64,000 nucleotides of DNA, taken from the NCBI RefSeq assembly GCF_009849585.1, contig NZ_VCRN01000010.1, positions 1 to 64,000 of the forward strand, given 5' to 3'. Shown one piece after another: positions 1 to 8,626 of this stretch; within the stretch, counting starts at the first letter, position 1, and each line of letters begins with the position of its first letter. The notes below the pieces were generated by a model. It searched no databases. It saw nothing but the letters and a program-made list of their open reading frames with translations, and was not told the origin of the DNA. The position numbers and the translations under genes are program-made. Origin of the DNA: Bacillus sp. ZZV12-4809. Its GTDB lineage: Bacteria; Bacillota; Bacilli; Bacillales; Cytobacillaceae.

Positions 1-29
1 TTTAAAGAATTAATACCCTGAAATAAGAG

Positions 30-63
30 AAAGGTGAATTTGAGCGCACTCAAATTCACCTTT
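30..63. terminator. Hairpin, probable terminator of the upstream off-window gene
   Basis: A perfect 15-bp inverted repeat (30-44 and 49-63) with a 4-nt loop. The T-tract after it is short and interrupted, so termination is likely but not certain. It separates whatever lies left of the window from pepF. Confidence 0.6.
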
Positions 64-174
64 CTTACTATCTGAAGCTAGTTTTGTCCCAGCCTCTTTT
101 TTTGTATATTTTATAGAAATTTCCGAAAATTCAAGGTATAATATTTCTGCAACCGAAACTTTTGGGGGGATTAT

Positions 175-1974
175 ATGACTGCAACAGCATATTCGTCAGT
201 ATGGGATTTAGATGTCTTTTTTAAGGGTGGAAGCAACTCAGCTGAATTTCAGCAGCATTTACAGATAACAAGAAAACATATCGATTCATTTTCTAATGTG
301 ATACATAAATGGGAGCCTTCAAACTCCGCTGCAGATGCCGCTGAAATAAGTGAAATTATTGAGCTATTTCAGCAGACAGCAAGAAAAGTGCGCCAGGCTG
401 GTGCTTTTGTCAGTTGTCTTCAGGCTCAAAATACCGAAGACAAAAAAGCGAAAGATCTGAGAGGGGCAACTACGGAATTGAGTGCAGGTTTTCAAAATGC
501 TTTAACTGTATTTGATCAGAAACTGGCAAGTTTAGATCAGAGTGCATGGGAGCAAATAATAAATGATGAGGATTTGCATGAACTATCATTTGTTTTAAGC
601 GAACGCCGCGAAAAAGCCTCGGAAAAACTTTCGCAGGAGGAAGAAACGGTCATTAATGCGCTTGCAGTTGATGGTTATCATGGCTGGGGCCAGATGTATG
701 ACGTAATAGTAGGAAACATGAAGATTCCCTGCACTGAAAATGGGGAGATAAACCTGCTCTCAGTTGGACAGGCTGCCAATAAGTTTTCAAGTCCTGACAG
801 GAAGTTGCGCAAGGATGTTTTTGATAATTGGGAAAAGGCATGGAATAGCCAGTCTGACTATTTATCCAAGACCCTGAATCACTTAGCCGGCTTTAGATTA
901 AATATATATAAATTAAGAGGATGGAATGACTTTCTAAAGGAACCGCTGGACTTGAACAGAATGAAAAAAGAAACCCTTGAAACAATGTGGGAGGTAATTG
1001 CCCGTAATAAAGCACCTCTTATTAAATATTTGGAGAGAAAGGCAAAGCTTTTAGGTTTAAAAAAATTAAACTGGTATGACCTGGATGCGCCTCTCTCTGA
1101 GGCTGAAACGAAATTATCCTATCAGGAGGGTGCGGAATTTATCCTTGAGCAGTTTGATCAATTCGGAGAAGAGATGACCTCCTTTTCAAGAAAAGCTTTT
1201 GAAGAAAAGTGGATTGAAGCAGAGGACAGGCCAGGAAAGGCGCCAGGCGGTTTTCATACTTACTTCCCTGAAAGCAGCCAATCAAGAATCTTTATGACAT
1301 ACTCAGGGACACCCTCTAATGTTTCCACCCTGGCACATGAACTCGGGCATGGTTTCCATACATATGCAATGAGAGATCTTCATTTGCTGAATAGGAATTA
1401 TGCTATGAATGTTGCAGAGACGGCTTCTACTTTTGCAGAAATGATTGTCTCAGATGCAGCAGTGAAAAATGCGGGATCAGAAGAAGAAAAACTGGCACTT
1501 CTAGAAGATAAGGTACAAAGATCTGTTGCACTTCTAATGAATATCCATGCGAGATTCCTGTTTGAAACAAGATTCTATGAAGAAAGAAAACAGGGAAATG
1601 TAAGTGCTGACCGTCTGAATGAAATCATGGCTGCAGCTCAAAAAGAGGCTTATGGCGGCGCACTTGATGAGTATCATCCGTCCTTCTGGGCTTCAAAACT
1701 TCATTTCTTTATTACTGGAGTCCCATTTTATAATTTCCCATATACTTTTGGATATTTATTCTCGCTTGGAATCTATGCACAGGCACTAAAAGAAGGGAAA
1801 GGATATGAGGAAAAATATATTGCATTATTGAAAGATACTGCATCGATGACAGTCGAGGATTTAGCATTGAAGCATTTAAATGCTGATTTAACCAGACCTG
1901 AGTTCTGGGAAAGCGCCGTTCAATTATGCATGGATGATGTGGAAGAGTTCCTGGCATTAACGGAAGATAAATAA
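175..1974 (+). CDS. pepF: M3 family oligoendopeptidase (PepF-like)
   Basis: A cytoplasmic zinc metallopeptidase of the M3B (oligoendopeptidase F) family that cuts short peptides. The 599-residue length fits the family. The zinc-binding HELGH motif is at residues 388-392, and the third ligand is the glutamate in NVAET at 415. There is no signal peptide. The ATG start sits 6 nt after a run of six G's. A possible -10 hexamer (TATAAT, 137-142) lies upstream, but its -35 is poor. The gene is monocistronic, ending at a bidirectional hairpin shared with convergent pssA. The symbol follows the family; the exact substrate is unknown. Confidence 0.9.
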   Translation: MTATAYSSVWDLDVFFKGGSNSAEFQQHLQITRKHIDSFSNVIHKWEPSNSAADAAEISEIIELFQQTARKVRQAGAFVSCLQAQNTEDKKAKDLRGATTELSAGFQNALTVFDQKLASLDQSAWEQIINDEDLHELSFVLSERREKASEKLSQEEETVINALAVDGYHGWGQMYDVIVGNMKIPCTENGEINLLSVGQAANKFSSPDRKLRKDVFDNWEKAWNSQSDYLSKTLNHLAGFRLNIYKLRGWNDFLKEPLDLNRMKKETLETMWEVIARNKAPLIKYLERKAKLLGLKKLNWYDLDAPLSEAETKLSYQEGAEFILEQFDQFGEEMTSFSRKAFEEKWIEAEDRPGKAPGGFHTYFPESSQSRIFMTYSGTPSNVSTLAHELGHGFHTYAMRDLHLLNRNYAMNVAETASTFAEMIVSDAAVKNAGSEEEKLALLEDKVQRSVALLMNIHARFLFETRFYEERKQGNVSADRLNEIMAAAQKEAYGGALDEYHPSFWASKLHFFITGVPFYNFPYTFGYLFSLGIYAQALKEGKGYEEKYIALLKDTASMTVEDLALKHLNADLTRPEFWESAVQLCMDDVEEFLALTEDK

Positions 1975-1978
1975 AATG

Positions 1979-2012
1979 GAAGCCGCGCTCTTAGTTTGAG
2001 CACGGCTTCTTT
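1979..2012. terminator. Bidirectional terminator between pepF and pssA
   Basis: A 12-bp stem with one mismatch (1979-1990 with 1998-2009) and a 7-nt loop lies between two convergent genes. T-rich sequence follows it on both strands, so it can end both transcripts. Confidence 0.8.
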
Positions 2013-2550
2013 ACATTTTTTTCAGTCTGAATGGGCTTATCATTAAAATTGAAAGTATCAGCATTATGAAGAGGAATACAGGTGCAGGCCAATAAGGAAC
2101 TGCCAGAAAACATAAAGTGGCGAGGCATCCTGCAGCAGTTATTGGCAGACCGGTAAAATAGCCGTTATTCTCAGTAATGTTAAAACGGGCAAGCCTTAAG
2201 GCCCCGCATCCTATATATAGAGCAGTCAGGAAGGACCCGGGTGCCCCGAATTCATAAAGTACTCCTGTATAAAGGAGTAGTGCAGGTGCTGCCCCAAATG
2301 AAATAATATCACTCATCGAATCCAGCTGCTTTCCCAAATCCGATTCGATATTCATTTTTCTTGCTGCCATTCCATCAAATCGGTCAGCAAGGGCTGCAAT
2401 AAAGATCAGCAGCACACTCAATTTCAAATTGCCATTAATAGAAAATAAAATAGCAAAGCAACCTAAGAACAGGTTAGACAGAGTTAAGATATTGGCTGTC
2501 TGCGCCTTTAGCTTTTTGATGGTTATATCAAGAACATCCTGAAAAAACAT
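2011..2550 (-). CDS. pssA: CDP-diacylglycerol--serine O-phosphatidyltransferase
   Basis: A membrane enzyme that joins CDP-diacylglycerol and serine to make phosphatidylserine, the precursor of phosphatidylethanolamine. The CDP-alcohol phosphatidyltransferase signature D-x2-DG-x2-AR-x8-G-x3-D-x3-D is complete (begins DRFDG, ends DSMSD). Several hydrophobic segments follow. I place the start at the ATG at 2550 because an AAGGAG site lies 8 nt upstream; an in-frame ATG at 2568 has that site inside the coding region. The result is 179 residues, close to the 177 of the B. subtilis protein. psd, the next enzyme in the pathway, is the divergent neighbour. Confidence 0.93.
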   Translation of the reverse strand: MFFQDVLDITIKKLKAQTANILTLSNLFLGCFAILFSINGNLKLSVLLIFIAALADRFDGMAARKMNIESDLGKQLDSMSDIISFGAAPALLLYTGVLYEFGAPGSFLTALYIGCGALRLARFNITENNGYFTGLPITAAGCLATLCFLAVPYWPAPVFLFIMLILSILMISPFRLKKM

Positions 2551-2589
2551 ATTAATCACTCCTTGCACCAGGAATCACAGATTGCAGAC

Positions 2590-2607
2590 GTTAGAAAGGT
2601 TTCTAAC
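2590..2607. promoter_or_regulatory. Palindrome upstream of pssA
   Basis: Two perfect 8-bp arms (2590-2597 and 2600-2607) flank a central GG, about 40 bp upstream of the pssA start in the pssA-psd divergent region. Size and place suit an operator, but it matches no regulator that I recognise. Confidence 0.35.
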
Positions 2608-2799
2608 AGCTATGTTGGGAACTAACAGGAAGGATAGAAAATAGAAGTAATCCGCAAATTTATGAAGGTAATAATAAAAAAAGAGCCAAATCTGAGGAAG
2701 TCTATGGCAAACTTAGTTTTATATGTTATATAATAATATTTTATTCTATGCTTTTTATGCCTGTTCGTAAAGAACATATTTAGTTAGGGGGCATTTCCT

Positions 2800-3576
2800 T
2801 TGTTAAAACCTGTATATCGACTGCTGATTGAATTGACAAATGGAAGATGGACTTCCGGTATACTTCAGAAATTTGCACAATCAAATTTGAGCAGAAGGGT
2901 CATTCCTTCATTTTCAAGAATTTATAATATCAATGAGAGTGAAATGGAAAAAAAACTGCATGAATATCCAACACTTCATGAGTTTTTCATTAGAAGGCTG
3001 AAGGATGGTTCGAGAGTAACGGATGCGAGTCCTGATTCAGTGGTAAGTCCTGTAGATGCTGTAATCGAAAATATTGGGGATATCCGGGAGGATCGTATAA
3101 TTACCGTAAAAGGGAAGAACTATTCCATCTCTGAGATGCTTGGTGCAAATAAAGCAGGTAAATATGCAGGCGGCACTTACATAATCTTTTATTTAAGTCC
3201 AAGCCACTATCATAGGATACACAGTCCGGTTACTGGAAAAGTAGCAGCTCAATGGTTCCTGGGGCTGAAATCTTTTCCGGTTAACAAATGGGGTTTAAAA
3301 TATGGAAGAGAAACGCTTTCTAAAAATTACCGGAGCATAACTGAAGTTCGATATGGTGATGCTGAGATAGCTATTGTAAAGGTTGGTGCTATGTTTGTAA
3401 ATTCCATTGAACTTACGCATCAAGGTGACCAGCTTGAAAAAGGAAAGGAAATGGCCTATTTTACATTTGGCTCTACCGTCATTCTTCTGTTTGAGAAGGG
3501 AAAATTCGAACTTGAGAAGTCAATTAAGACGCCAGCTCATATTAAAGTAGGGGAGCGGATTGGAACCCTGATGTGA
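2800..3576 (+). CDS. psd: Phosphatidylserine decarboxylase proenzyme
   Basis: Converts phosphatidylserine to phosphatidylethanolamine at the membrane. The proenzyme cleaves itself at a serine that becomes the pyruvoyl cofactor; here that is Ser225 in an FGST motif, the variant of LGST used by short bacterial enzymes. At 258 residues it matches the short Bacillus form (about 263). The start is TTG at 2800, after TTAGGGGGC. AT-rich promoter-like DNA (TATAATAATATTTTA, around 2730) precedes it. It completes the pathway begun by pssA, although the two genes are divergent rather than in one operon. Confidence 0.92.
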   Translation: MLKPVYRLLIELTNGRWTSGILQKFAQSNLSRRVIPSFSRIYNINESEMEKKLHEYPTLHEFFIRRLKDGSRVTDASPDSVVSPVDAVIENIGDIREDRIITVKGKNYSISEMLGANKAGKYAGGTYIIFYLSPSHYHRIHSPVTGKVAAQWFLGLKSFPVNKWGLKYGRETLSKNYRSITEVRYGDAEIAIVKVGAMFVNSIELTHQGDQLEKGKEMAYFTFGSTVILLFEKGKFELEKSIKTPAHIKVGERIGTLM

Positions 3577-3619
3577 ATGTACAGGCTAGCTGTTTCGAGT
3601 TTATATATGAGAATAAAAA

Positions 3620-3637
3620 AAGCCCTTTTTAGGGCTT
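3620..3637. terminator. Terminator between psd and sda
   Basis: A 7-bp stem (3620-3626 with 3631-3637) and TTTT loop. On the minus strand it is followed by a T-run, making it a good sda terminator. On the plus strand the T-tract is weaker. Confidence 0.7.
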
Positions 3638-3645
3638 GTCCATTT

Positions 3646-3786
3646 TTAGGATGTGACTTTTATTCTGTTTGATAGTGAACGCCGGTGGATTTCTGTTTCA
3701 ATTAAACGGATAAAGTCTTTGCTAAGCTGCAGTTCCTTTGCCTTATAATAGGATTCGATTAATAATTCATCTGACAGTTTACGCAT
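3646..3786 (-). CDS. sda: Sporulation histidine kinase inhibitor Sda
   Basis: A 46-residue helical-hairpin protein that binds sporulation histidine kinases (KinA in B. subtilis) and blocks autophosphorylation, so cells do not sporulate while replication is disturbed. The sequence from [12 protein letters not shown] to RRSL is nearly that of B. subtilis Sda. The start is the ATG at 3786, preceded by GGAGGTG; a longer in-frame reading to 3843 has that ribosome binding site inside it and was rejected. A cluster of DnaA boxes lies upstream, as expected for a gene whose transcription depends on DnaA. Confidence 0.95.
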   Translation of the reverse strand: MRKLSDELLIESYYKAKELQLSKDFIRLIETEIHRRSLSNRIKVTS

Positions 3787-3908
3787 TCCTGTCCCACCTC
3801 CAGGTACTTGATATTTCAGTTCTAAAAGAATTATTTTATACATATAATGTAAGATTTTATGTTGTACCCCTACTCTAGCAAAATAAAACGGTTAGAACAA
3901 CTGTTCTC

Positions 3909-4007
3909 TTATCCACAGGAAACCGTGGATAACCTGTGATTATTTTGTTCATAAAAAGGGAAAAAGTATTAAAATCATAATGGATTATGTGCATAAAGTT
4001 ATCCACA
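3909..4007. promoter_or_regulatory. DnaA-box cluster between sda and yqeG
   Basis: Four DnaA boxes lie within 99 bp. Perfect TTATCCACA occurs on the plus strand at 3909-3917 and 3999-4007. One-mismatch boxes occur on the minus strand at 3924-3932 (TTATCCACG) and 3988-3996 (TTATGCACA). Each pair has one box per strand. B. subtilis also has a DnaA-binding cluster in the sda-yqeG interval. The rest of the 3787-4303 gap holds the yqeG promoter and no gene. Confidence 0.85.
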
Positions 4008-4160
4008 AGGATTAGGAACAGTTGACTTTTGTCGAAAAATTTTTATTTTACGGGTGAATAACAAGTATTTCGTCCAAATTAAGTGAGTTTTGAGTGTCTT
4101 TCCTCATTTTGTGGAATCGTATAAATAGAACGGCCTGATTGTGTCCGCCATAGTTTACTT

Positions 4161-4189
4161 TTGAAAGAGCGAATGAAATTGGGTATGAT
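4161..4189 (+). promoter_or_regulatory. Sigma-A promoter for the yqeG operon
   Basis: TTGAAA (4161-4166), a 17-bp spacer and TATGAT (4184-4189), about 115 bp upstream of the yqeG start. Confidence 0.6.
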
Positions 4190-4303
4190 GAAATCGGCGT
4201 TTTTCTCTATCGGAAATTTTGCAGACTGCGTGTTACAAGAGACCGGAAGTAATTTGAGGGCATTTGCCGGACAATATGAATAAATGATTGAGGTGTAAAT
4301 ATA

Positions 4304-4819
4304 GTGTTAATGCATTTTTTGCCTAATCAGCATGTTAAAAATATATTTGAAATAACTCCACACAGTTTACAGGAAAAGGGAGTTAAAGGGATAATCACGG
4401 ACCTGGATAATACTCTAGTCGAATGGGACAGGCCGAATGCAACACCAAAGCTGATTAGCTGGTTTGAGGAAATGAAGCAAAGCAACATCAAGGTTACCAT
4501 TGTGTCAAATAATAATGAAAATCGTGTTAAGGCTTTTTCCGATCCCCTTGATATTCCTTTTATTTATCAGGCAAGAAAGCCAATGGGCAGAGCCTTCCGA
4601 AGAGCATTGACTGAAATGGGACTGAAAAAAGAGGAAACAGTGGTGATTGGGGACCAATTGCTGACTGACGTGCTGGGAGGAAACAGAAGCGGGTTCCATA
4701 CCATTTTGGTCGTACCTGTAGCTCAAACTGACGGTTTTGTTACGAAATTTAACCGGCTGGTGGAAAGACGGATTTTAAATTGGTTCAGAAAAAAAGGAAT
4801 GATTCAGTGGGAGGATTAA
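4304..4819 (+). CDS. yqeG: YqeG family HAD IIIA-type phosphatase
   Basis: A cytoplasmic HAD-superfamily hydrolase of 171 residues. The DxDNT nucleophile motif is at Asp33 and Asp35, a second HAD motif follows (VSNN), and the late motif IGDQLLTDVLGG carries the metal-binding aspartates. The natural substrate is not established for the Bacillus protein. The start is GTG at 4304, 8 nt after GAGGTG; the ATG at 4310 is too far from it. It is the first gene of a ribosome-assembly and cofactor operon and ends 3 nt before yqeH. Confidence 0.9.
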   Translation: MLMHFLPNQHVKNIFEITPHSLQEKGVKGIITDLDNTLVEWDRPNATPKLISWFEEMKQSNIKVTIVSNNNENRVKAFSDPLDIPFIYQARKPMGRAFRRALTEMGLKKEETVVIGDQLLTDVLGGNRSGFHTILVVPVAQTDGFVTKFNRLVERRILNWFRKKGMIQWED

Positions 4820-4822
4820 AAA

Positions 4823-5929
4823 GTGAGTGAAGAACAATTTGTGTGTGTAGGCTGTGGAGTGAAAGTTCAGATAGAAAATCCGGATGAATTAGGTTATGCT
4901 CCTCAATCAGCTCTGCAGAAGGAAACAATTATTTGCCAGCGCTGTTTCAGGCTAAAGCATTATAATGAAGTTCAGGATGTAAGCTTGACAGATGATGATT
5001 TTCTGAAAATCCTGAATGAAATTGGACAAAGTGATGCACTAATTGTGAAGATTGTAGACATTTTTGATTTTAACGGCAGCTGGCTGCCAGGGCTTCACCG
5101 TTTTGTTGGCAGCAATAAAATCCTGCTTGTTGGAAACAAAGTTGACCTGCTTCCAAAGTCCGTGAAAACAAACAAGCTGATTAACTGGATGAAGCAGGAA
5201 TCAAAACAGCTGGGGCTGAAACCGGAAGAAGTGTATTTGGCAAGTGCTGCAAAAGGGTACTCCATTAGTGAAATTGCAGCAGCCATCGATCACTACCGGG
5301 AAGGAAAAGACGTTTATGTAGTAGGATGTACTAATGTAGGAAAGTCTACTTTCATTAATAGAATATTAAAGGAAGTAACAGGTGAGGGCGATGTAATCAC
5401 AACTTCCCACTTCCCGGGTACGACACTTGATATTATCGAGATACCTTTATCTGACGGAAAGGCTCTGGTGGATACTCCAGGAATAATAAACCATCATCAG
5501 ATGGCCCATTATGTAGATAAAAGGGATTTAAAGGTGATAACACCTAAAAAGGAGATTAAGCCTAAGGTTTACCAACTGAATGAAGAACAAACTCTATTTT
5601 TTGGCGGATTGGCAAGGTTTGATTACATTGCAGGCGGCCGGCGCTCATTTGTTTGCCATTTCTCCAATGAATTAAATATCCACCGCACAAAAACAGAGAA
5701 GGCGGATGAACTATATGCTAATCATGCAGGAGAAATGCTTACACCTCCAAGAATAGAACAGATGGAAACATTTCCGGAGCTTGTGAAACATGAATTCACA
5801 ATTAAAGAACCGAAAACAGATATAGTATTTTCAGGACTTGGCTGGATTACGGTAAATGAGGGTGGGGCCAAAGTAGCTGCATATGTTCCTAAAGGTGTCC
5901 ATGCCATGATGAGAAAGTCATTAATTTAG
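4823..5929 (+). CDS. yqeH: Ribosome biogenesis GTPase YqeH
   Basis: A circularly permuted GTPase needed for 30S subunit assembly. The order of motifs shows the permutation: NKVD (105-108) and SAAKG (141-145) come before the P-loop (168-175) and DTPG (217-220). An N-terminal zinc finger uses Cys8, Cys11, Cys38 and Cys41. The C-terminal third is the RNA/protein-binding part. 368 residues, GTG start after GGGAGGA at the end of yqeG. Tight spacing with yqeG implies co-transcription and coupled translation. Confidence 0.95.
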   Translation: MSEEQFVCVGCGVKVQIENPDELGYAPQSALQKETIICQRCFRLKHYNEVQDVSLTDDDFLKILNEIGQSDALIVKIVDIFDFNGSWLPGLHRFVGSNKILLVGNKVDLLPKSVKTNKLINWMKQESKQLGLKPEEVYLASAAKGYSISEIAAAIDHYREGKDVYVVGCTNVGKSTFINRILKEVTGEGDVITTSHFPGTTLDIIEIPLSDGKALVDTPGIINHHQMAHYVDKRDLKVITPKKEIKPKVYQLNEEQTLFFGGLARFDYIAGGRRSFVCHFSNELNIHRTKTEKADELYANHAGEMLTPPRIEQMETFPELVKHEFTIKEPKTDIVFSGLGWITVNEGGAKVAAYVPKGVHAMMRKSLI

Positions 5930-5977
5930 GCTGTGCACCTGCATTTGCTTACGCTTTTCAAAAAGGGGTGAGGGTGT

Positions 5978-6817
5978 TTGAAAAAGCTGTTTGGAGTGAT
6001 TGGGGATCCAATTTCCCACTCGATGTCCCCCGCTATGCACAATGAATTATTTAAGACTTACAGCATTGATGCACATTATCAGCCATTCCATATAACCAGG
6101 GGGAATCTGGCTGATGCTGTCAAGGGGTTTAAGGCAATCAGAATTGCGGGTTTTAATGTTACAGTTCCCCATAAGGAGGCTATCATCCCTCTTTTAGATG
6201 AACTGGATCCCCTGGCAGAGGCAATTGGGGCTGTTAATACAGTTGTCAATCAGGATGGTATGCTTATAGGCTATAATACGGATGGAAGCGGGTTTGTACA
6301 GGGCCTGCTGAATCAAATACAATCAATTAATGGCAAAAAGGTGCTGATAGTGGGGGCAGGCGGAGCTGCTAGAGCGATTTATTTTACCATTGCTAAAGAA
6401 GGTCCGAAGCTTTTGGATATTTGCAATCGGACACCACAAAGGGCTGAACAAATTAAAACTGATTGTCCATTTCAGGTTCCTTCTCAAGTGCTGAACCGGC
6501 AGGACGCAGAGGAAAGTCTGGAAACGTACGATTTAATTGTTCAGACAACATCAATCGGGATGCACCCTGAAATTGGCCAAAGCCCGCTTTCAGTCCATAA
6601 GCTTAAGCCTGGAGCTTTTGTCAGTGATATCATTTATAATCCGCTCCAAACCAGGCTTTTAAAGGAAGCTGCCGCAAAGGGCGCAGGTATTCAGAACGGA
6701 ATAGATATGTTTGTATATCAGGGGGCACTGGCCTTTGAAATGTGGACTGGCATTGGGCCGGATATTAAAATAATGAGAGAAAAGGTTTTAAATCAGCTGG
6801 GAGGATTAGTATGCTAA
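5978..6817 (+). CDS. aroE: Shikimate dehydrogenase (NADP+)
   Basis: Reduces 3-dehydroshikimate to shikimate in aromatic amino acid synthesis. Visible are the substrate-binding SHSMSP motif near residue 13, catalytic Lys66 in VPHKE, Asp102 in NTDG, and the nucleotide-binding GAGGAAR at 126-132. 279 residues. I read the start as TTG at 5978, after an AAGGGGTGAGGG purine run. It overlaps yhbY by 7 nt, so the two are probably translationally coupled. Confidence 0.94.
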   Translation: MKKLFGVIGDPISHSMSPAMHNELFKTYSIDAHYQPFHITRGNLADAVKGFKAIRIAGFNVTVPHKEAIIPLLDELDPLAEAIGAVNTVVNQDGMLIGYNTDGSGFVQGLLNQIQSINGKKVLIVGAGGAARAIYFTIAKEGPKLLDICNRTPQRAEQIKTDCPFQVPSQVLNRQDAEESLETYDLIVQTTSIGMHPEIGQSPLSVHKLKPGAFVSDIIYNPLQTRLLKEAAAKGAGIQNGIDMFVYQGALAFEMWTGIGPDIKIMREKVLNQLGGLVC

Positions 6818-7101
6818 CAGGAAAACAAAAGCGTTTATTGCGATCAAAAGCGCATCATTTGAACCCGATTTTCCAAGTGGGAAAGGGCGGGGTTAATGAA
6901 AATATGATTAAGCAGGTAGGAGAGGCGCTCGAAGCCCGTGAATTATTAAAGGTTTCAGTTCTTCAAAACTGTGAAGTAGACAGAGACACGGTGGCACAGC
7001 AGCTGTCAGAAGGTGCAAAGGCAGATGTTGTGCAAATCATCGGGAATATAGTAGTTTTATACAGAGAATCAAAAGAAAACAAACAAATTAATCTGCCGTA
7101 A
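6811..7101 (+). CDS. yhbY: YhbY family ribosome-associated RNA-binding protein
   Basis: A small CRM-domain RNA-binding protein (96 residues) linked to large-subunit or pre-50S maturation; the Bacillus name is YqeI. The CRM loop is seen as the VGKGG sequence near residues 23-27. The ATG overlaps the last 7 nt of aroE, and its GGGAGGA site lies inside aroE. Confidence 0.92.
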   Translation: MLTGKQKRLLRSKAHHLNPIFQVGKGGVNENMIKQVGEALEARELLKVSVLQNCEVDRDTVAQQLSEGAKADVVQIIGNIVVLYRESKENKQINLP

Positions 7102-7139
7102 GCTTCCAGTGACTAAACTGAATGCATGGAGGAGTGTAA

Positions 7140-7709
7140 ATGGAAAAGGTAGGCATACTTGGAGGGACCTTTAATCCGCCTCATTTAGGCCATCTCATTA
7201 TTGCGAATGAGGTAATGTCTTCCCATGGTTTGGATGAAGTCTGGTTTATGCCGAATCATGAGCCTCCCCATAAAAAGAGGTCTGATAATGTCAGCAGCAA
7301 TGATCGAATAAAAATGCTGGAACTGGCTTTGTATAATCATCCCGGATTTAAATTGGAGCTGATTGAGCTGGAGCGGGAAGGACCTTCTTTTACCTACGAT
7401 ACGATCAGGATTTTGAAGGAACACTATCCTCAAAAGCAATTTTATTTTATTATTGGAGCTGACATGGTTGAATATTTGCCCAAGTGGCATAACATTGATA
7501 AACTGCTTGAACTGATTACCTTTATTGGAGTAAGGCGGCCATCTTACAATCTGCATACTCCGTATCCGATTCTATATGCCGATATTCCTGAAATGGGCAT
7601 ATCCTCAAGTATGATCAGAAACCGTGTAAAGGAAGGCGGCACTATACGCTATCTGGTACCGGATGCCATAAGGAGCTATATAAAGGAGAATCATTTATAT
7701 GAATCGTGA
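7140..7709 (+). CDS. nadD: Nicotinate-nucleotide adenylyltransferase
   Basis: Adenylates nicotinate mononucleotide in NAD synthesis. The nucleotidyltransferase signature GGTFNPPHLGH is at residues 8-18, and the late motif ISSSMIRNRV near the C-terminus binds the ATP phosphates. 189 residues, usual for the family. The ATG follows GGAGGAG. The 3' end overlaps yqeK by 11 nt. Confidence 0.95.
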   Translation: MEKVGILGGTFNPPHLGHLIIANEVMSSHGLDEVWFMPNHEPPHKKRSDNVSSNDRIKMLELALYNHPGFKLELIELEREGPSFTYDTIRILKEHYPQKQFYFIIGADMVEYLPKWHNIDKLLELITFIGVRRPSYNLHTPYPILYADIPEMGISSSMIRNRVKEGGTIRYLVPDAIRSYIKENHLYES

Positions 7710-8265
7710 AACAGCACTTGCTATTGTAAAGGAGCAGCTGACTGAACATCGCTACCTTCATACAGTCGGTGTGATGGAAACAGCCATTAAACTTGCAGAG
7801 AAACATGGTGCTGATAGTAAGAAAGCTGAATTAGCAGCCATTTTTCATGATTATGCCAAGTTCCGCCCTAAGGAAGAAATGAGGGGAATTATCATTAAGG
7901 AAGGTATGCCAGCTGAGCTATTGGACTACAATAGTGAACTTTGGCATGCTCCTGTCGGTGCTTTTTTGGCTGAAAGAGAAGCAGGAATCCGCGATAAAGA
8001 GGTATTAGATGCAATAAGATATCATACTTCAGGGAGACCGGGAATGTCGCTTCTTGAAAAGATCATTTATCTTGCAGATTATATTGAACCTGGAAGGCAT
8101 TTTCCGGGAGTTGACGAAGTTCGTGATTTAGCAAAGACGAACTTGGACAAGGCTTTAATAAAATCTGTCCAGAATACTATCATGTTTTTAATGAAAAAAG
8201 GGCAGCCTGTTTTTCCGGCTTCCTTCCAAACTTATAATGACCTTGTAATGAATAAGGAGGATTGA
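7699..8265 (+). CDS. yqeK: HD-domain hydrolase YqeK (Ap4A hydrolase)
   Basis: A metal-dependent HD phosphohydrolase. Members of this family cut diadenosine tetraphosphate symmetrically into two ADP molecules. The HD pair is in AAIFHDYAK near residue 50, with further histidines downstream (WHAP, YHTSGR). 188 residues. The start overlaps nadD, with AAGGAG inside the nadD coding end. The ligand assignment comes from family knowledge. Confidence 0.92.
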   Translation: MNRETALAIVKEQLTEHRYLHTVGVMETAIKLAEKHGADSKKAELAAIFHDYAKFRPKEEMRGIIIKEGMPAELLDYNSELWHAPVGAFLAEREAGIRDKEVLDAIRYHTSGRPGMSLLEKIIYLADYIEPGRHFPGVDEVRDLAKTNLDKALIKSVQNTIMFLMKKGQPVFPASFQTYNDLVMNKED

Positions 8266-8269
8266 TTAA

Positions 8270-8626
8270 ATGAAAGAAAATACAATGCTGATGACGGCAG
8301 TAAAAGCAGCGGACGATAAACGTGCAGAAGATATAACGGTTCTTAATATGAAGGGCATTTCCCTGATTTCGGACTACTTTCTCATTTGCCACGGAAACTC
8401 TGATAAACAAGTGCAGGCAATTGCTCGGGAAATGAAAGAAAAATCAGAAGAGCAGGGGTTTACTGTAAAGCGAATGGAAGGCTTTGATGAAGCCAGGTGG
8501 ATTCTGGTTGATATGGGTGATGTAGTTGCACATATTTTCCATAAGGATGAGAGAGGCTATTATAATCTTGAAAGACTTTGGGGCGACGCTCCGGTCGAGA
8601 ACGTTCAGGGCATTCTTAACCAATGA
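8270..8626 (+). CDS. rsfS: Ribosome silencing factor RsfS
   Basis: Binds ribosomal protein L14 and blocks joining of 30S and 50S subunits under nutrient limitation. A 118-residue RsfS/Iojap domain protein with the conserved LISDYFLIC and EARWILVDMGDVVVH-like stretches (here GDVVAH). The ATG follows AAGGAGG. It shares an ATGA overlap with yqeM. Confidence 0.94.
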   Translation: MKENTMLMTAVKAADDKRAEDITVLNMKGISLISDYFLICHGNSDKQVQAIAREMKEKSEEQGFTVKRMEGFDEARWILVDMGDVVAHIFHKDERGYYNLERLWGDAPVENVQGILNQ

